Source of the DNA: Coenobita brevimanus
Taxonomy: Eukaryota; Arthropoda; Malacostraca; Decapoda; Coenobitidae
Assembly (NCBI GenBank): GCA_032717465.1
Contig: CM064653.1
Span: forward strand, 40,769,493-40,833,492
DNA: 64,000 nt
Direction of reading: 5' to 3'
Part shown: piece by piece, positions 59,136 to 64,000 of the stretch
Layout of the letters: the number at the start of each line of letters is the position of its first letter
How positions within the stretch are numbered: position 1 is the first letter of the stretch
Notes under the pieces: model-generated
Told to the model about the DNA's origin: nothing
What the model saw: the letters and a program-made list of their open reading frames with translations, nothing else
The model's database searches: none
Translations under genes and position numbers: made by a program

Positions 59136-60235
59136 TGAGGTAGCACTGTCTTGCCCCACGACACCCCTCACCCAGACGGCTCACAGGTCCAGGTGGCGGC
59201 AGCTCAACTCAGACCCTAACCTCCAGATTTGCACAGACTCAATGGTGGAGGCATGGGGAGACGGCTGACTCGAACAACTGTCACCACCTTTTCTCAGATC
59301 TAAACATAATTCCAAGCACCCCAGCACATGATAAACTTAAGTGATATAAAAACTTCTGTTACACTAAACTGCTGATTTCACTGGACCTCGACACCATAAT
59401 ACTGTCATGTGCTTATTAAGGACCATGGTGATTATCAAGGGACAGTGTGGCTTTTCGATCTCTTAAGGCCGTATTCTCGTCGGTTAAAGATGCTTCCTTG
59501 CACATCTTCCTTGTCAGTTTATTTCTGCATACAGCACGTTAGTAATCCCAAGTATATGAGTTGAAATACAGGTTCGTTTTAAAAAGACAGACGGCATACA
59601 AATGAGTAGTAGTGTAATAGGATTTGGCAAATTAAACTGCGAAGGAGGAGGTGCTAGACTGTCTCATAATCCCACAACATTGGTCTTGGTCTAAAACTTT
59701 GGACGCCAGAACACTCACATTTTTACTAGCATCAGCACGTCAGCATCAAGCAGTGACGGGGCAGCACCCATGCTGGGCAGCACGTGGGGCGGCCATACAG
59801 TTCCGAGACTTCGTGAGGGGAGCCAAGGGCCGCCAGGTAAAAATGTAAACACCCACCTTTCTTCAGCAACTGGAGCATTACACCACCCGCAAAAAATCGC
59901 TCATAAAAAATCCTTTTGTGTCGTGGGACTCACGGGTACGAGGCATTGTGGTCCGAGGGTCCCAGCCGCCAGGGGTTCCACACGGGAGGGACCAGCACGC
60001 ACACAGCCACGAGGTCGCTGAAACGGCGGCGTCACAACACTGGTGTTGCTACGTTCCGATGCCAGGCTACAAGGAATCCTAGCAACTGCACTCTGGCAGT
60101 GGCAAATTGGTTCAATTTTGAGTAAATGAAAAGGAAAGCAGCCATCACATAGTCATTCTCACTACGACATGCAGCCGTCGATTAACAAATCCAGTTCCCA
60201 TATTTCTGTTTCTAGGGTGAACAGACCCTGCTCAC
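59136..60235. other. Upstream AGAP intron, partly GC-rich
   Basis: 59740-60060 is GC- and CG-rich (GGGGCGGCC, GGGCCGCCAGG, CGGCGGCG) against an AT-rich background; a promoter or exon is possible but I cannot show one. No family match in any frame. Confidence 0.4.
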
Positions 60236-60239
60236 AGGT

Positions 60240-60292
60240 TTCCTGATCGTCGCAGGAATCGAACCCCGTTCAGCTTACCAGCTAGTGTTAAA
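60240..60292 (-). mobile_element. Weak tRNA-like sequence
   Basis: The minus strand has GGGGTTCGATTCCTGCGACG, a good polymerase III B box, with CACTAGCTGGTAAGCTGAAC upstream. There is no acceptor stem, so not a tRNA gene; possibly the head of a SINE. Confidence 0.4.
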
Positions 60293-61060
60293 GACTGGTT
60301 GAGGAGGGTAACAGTTACGAATGTGAAGTGTCAAAGGCAGACCATGGGCAACTCTCGGGATGAGGTCCTGCGTGGAGACCTTTGGGATACGGGTTTGAGA
60401 GGGTAAACAGCTCCAGATCGTGACGCATGGTTAGGTGCCATCAAGTGAAAAACCTACACATACTAGCATGGTCCTGTCTTTAAACGTAACGCGGCACAAA
60501 GTAAGCGGTGTGCACTGAAAATCTGTTCGTTCACATGAAGATAACTAAAGTCTGGTGGGCACCTACGGTCTGCTGCTGACAGAACAAGGGGCATGGGGCA
60601 GGCGCGGGTTTGTGGCGCGTGTTCCTAGGCACGCGCGGGAGCCAGCACGCGGCAGATGCCACTGGGAAAAGGAAGGAAGGAAAGAGAGGCGACGGAATAT
60701 AGGGGAGGACGAGCACAACAAAAGGTGACCGGGACCCGCCACGTCTCCTGAAAAGCTCTCACTCACACGTTCTTCTGCCTCTCTTGACAATGCAGCCGGG
60801 AGCCCTATTTATAAACTCTCTTAAGCTTAAATTATGTACAAGATTCCTTAGGTATGATTCTTCTCTCATATAGCTACTATAGACTTTACAAGCAAACCGT
60901 GGTGAATACTTAAAGAGAGACAGAGAAAAAAAAAGACAAAATAAAATTGCTCCTGGCATGATTAACTACTAGAGACCTACTGACCGTAAAAACTGGTACA
61001 GATCCTTTACAAATTTGATGCCATTCCCGCGCCACGTACCTAAACCAATACCAGTCCTGA
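60293..61060. other. Upstream AGAP intron, nothing certain
   Basis: A CG-richer stretch lies at 60590-60750 (GGCGCGGGTTTGTGGCGCG, GCACGCGCGGGAGCC). No gene recognised. Confidence 0.4.
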
Positions 61061-61063
61061 GCC

Positions 61064-61385
61064 GTGTAAACATTCCGTCTCCTCTTCACTCATTTAGTTA
61101 AAGAAAACCCGATAAAAATGACACAACCCTGTCACATTCATCAACCGCAATATAAACGCTTCGACAGTCTCATATATAACAAGTCAATACCGTCTGAACG
61201 TGAGTAAACATTCTATCTTCTCTTCCCTCTCCCTGATAAAGAAGAACGGATAAAAATGACACAACCTTGTTACATTCAATCAACCGTAGTATAAACGCCT
61301 GGCCAACCTTACAATAATACCGCTGAGGATAGCAGCAACTCGACTCCATCTCTTCTTCACTCATTTACGTAAAGAACAACTAATA
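61064..61385. repeat. ~139-bp tandem repeat, 2.3 copies
   Basis: GATAAAAATGACACAACC occurs at 61111 and 61250, followed both times by ACATTCA, TCAACCG, TATAAACGC; CTTCACTCATTTAGTTAAAG at the start returns as CTTCACTCATTTACGTAAAG near 61357. Confidence 0.88.
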
Positions 61386-61744
61386 CAATTATATCTCAGT
61401 CAATTCTCTATAACCCGAGAATGCCAATGAGATCCGCAGCAAGTCTGTTAAACCTGGAGGTGACGTGAATACCGTGCTGGATTTATCAATGTCCACTGGC
61501 AATACATGGGTCACAAGTATGTCCTGTCAGGTGGAGACAGGATTCCCGGGGCCTCAACGATGTGTCAGTGATGGTCTGGCCCAATCCACTGAACATGGTG
61601 TTCATATTTCTTCCACTTTCATACTTTCTTTCTTTGTTAATCCTACCCCACCTCACCAACAGGTATGAAAAAAAGGTGTGATGATCTACAACAAGCCGCT
61701 ACAATCCCACATTCCCCTACACTTATACGTACTGACAGACACCG

Positions 61745-62742
<998 letters not shown>

Positions 62743-62834
<92 letters not shown>
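62743..62834. repeat. (CT)29-(CA)17 compound microsatellite
   Basis: Pure CT followed by pure CA. Confidence 0.97.
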
Positions 62835-62835
<1 letters not shown>

Positions 62836-64000
62836 ATTCTAGTATATATCACTTTCTCTTTTTTCGATGAACTGAAAAGGAATGCGGAGAAAGGTAAAAC
62901 GAAAAGATAAAAGAAAAAAACAACAGGAAATTGAGAGAGAAATATGGAGAAACGCAGACAAATATGGCGATTGTATAGAAAACTGACCAGGTATTTGAAG
63001 AGTGATCAACGGAAGAGGAAAGTGTATGAAAAATGTAGGAAGAATGGGGAGAAAGGCATAAAGAGGAAGAAAGTGAAAGGAAATGAGAGAATGAAAGTAG
63101 AGAATGGTGAGGAAGATGGAAAATGACAGCATATGGAGAAGTGAGAGAACTAGCAGAGGGATGGAGAAGAAAAGGGCAAAGGGATGAAAATAGGGAGGGA
63201 GGGAGAATAGGGGTAAGAGAGGAACGGTAGGGAGGAGCGCGACTAACGGGCTATGACCCCCCTTGTCCAATGCCCCTCACTATAATGACCGTCGGCACTA
63301 CACTCACCCACCTCCTCCTACCCTCCACCACTATAACCATCGCCACCATCATCACTATCAGTGCTTGAGATGGAGGGCAAGAAACGACAGGTTGTAAGAA
63401 ATATTACCCAAAATGAAAATCTTGTTTAATGAGAACATTCATCAGTGTCATATTTAGCCAGAGTTCCAAGTTCCTTTACCTCAACTATCTAAGCTTTCTA
63501 CCTTATCCAACTAGCCCCTTTGCCACACCCAAGAAGGCCCCTTTTCTCATCCTTATCGGTCCCCTTGTCTCATTCTTCTCGTCCTTCTGCCTCTTTCTTT
63601 AACCAATCTTTTACCTTCACCAAACCACACACTACCTCAGCTTATCAGTTTTCTTTCAACATCCAATCCATCCTTTTCGTCACCCTACTACTTTCTTTGC
63701 CTTTTTCCTCACCCAATCTCTTAAGCTTCATCCTGCCAGCCTCGCCGTCTCCCTGTACACATCCACCGTCACCCTAACACCATATCTACATCACCCTACC
63801 GTCCCTCCCACCATTAAAGGAGAAAAAATCGGAGCATGAATAATTGGAGGAGCCTCTGCTAAGGGAGGAGTGAGGGGAAAGGGGAAAGGAAAGAGGGGTA
63901 AGGGAAAGGGAAAGAGGAGTGAGGGGAGGGAAAACTAGGGGGGGGGGGGCCATACCATCTGAAGAAGAGAGAGGGGAGAAGATTGGATTAGTGAGGGATT
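62835..64000. other. Window end, no gene recognised
   Basis: A/G-rich 62880-63235, C/T-rich 63470-63790, A/G-rich with runs of G from 63850. All frames are low-complexity. If AGAP continues upstream, this is still intron. Confidence 0.5.

Noticed and set aside
59651..59848. Plus-strand frame ending near a GTAAAA donor-like site
   Set aside because: No family similarity, no acceptor pair, and donor-like words are common by chance.

Overview
This is nuclear DNA from an animal. The genes are split by large introns, there are no bacterial operons, and non-LTR retrotransposons and microsatellites are very abundant. The retroelement mix (RTE-like LINEs with GAT or GATA tails, a CR1-like LINE with an octamer tail, a Jockey-like LINE) and the very long dinucleotide arrays suggest an arthropod, most likely a decapod crustacean. 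That assignment is an inference.

One host gene is recognisable. It lies on the minus strand from about 25.1 kb down to 149 and encodes an AGAP/centaurin-gamma protein (Arf GTPase-activating protein with GTPase, PH, ArfGAP and ankyrin parts; CenG1A in flies). Ten exons can be placed to the base, and every splice junction keeps the reading frame. They encode the last 722 residues: end of the GTPase-like domain, a low-complexity linker, a split PH domain, the ArfGAP zinc finger (CX2CX16CX2C plus arginine finger), ankyrin repeats and a Ser/Thr-rich tail. The P-loop exons and the promoter were not found. They are probably beyond 64000 or hidden in the >38 kb upstream intron.

The introns between exons (1-25 kb) carry transposon layers: a Jockey-like LINE (6.3-8.8 kb), a Tigger-like MITE (8.9-9.5 kb), a hAT-like element split by an RTE-like LINE (11.9-14.4 kb), further copies of two RTE-like families (15.1-18.9 and 20.5-21.6 kb), a tRNA-like SINE head (16.3 kb), another degraded LINE (22.9-24.3 kb) and a three-copy dispersed repeat (3.6-5.2 kb). 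In the intron before the exon at 22175-22407, the splice-acceptor region of that exon recurs about five more times as a decaying tandem array.

From 25.1 to 64 kb I found no host coding exon. Apart from one CR1-like LINE (44.5-46.8 kb) with an intact reverse-transcriptase core, this region is largely tandem-repeat material at every scale: CA/GT, GA/CT and GTGGG arrays, minisatellites with units of about 20 to 170 bp in all states of decay, and kilobase-long purine or pyrimidine strands. A short palindromic repeat family (core AGACGATTTTATTCA and its complement) is scattered over the whole window.
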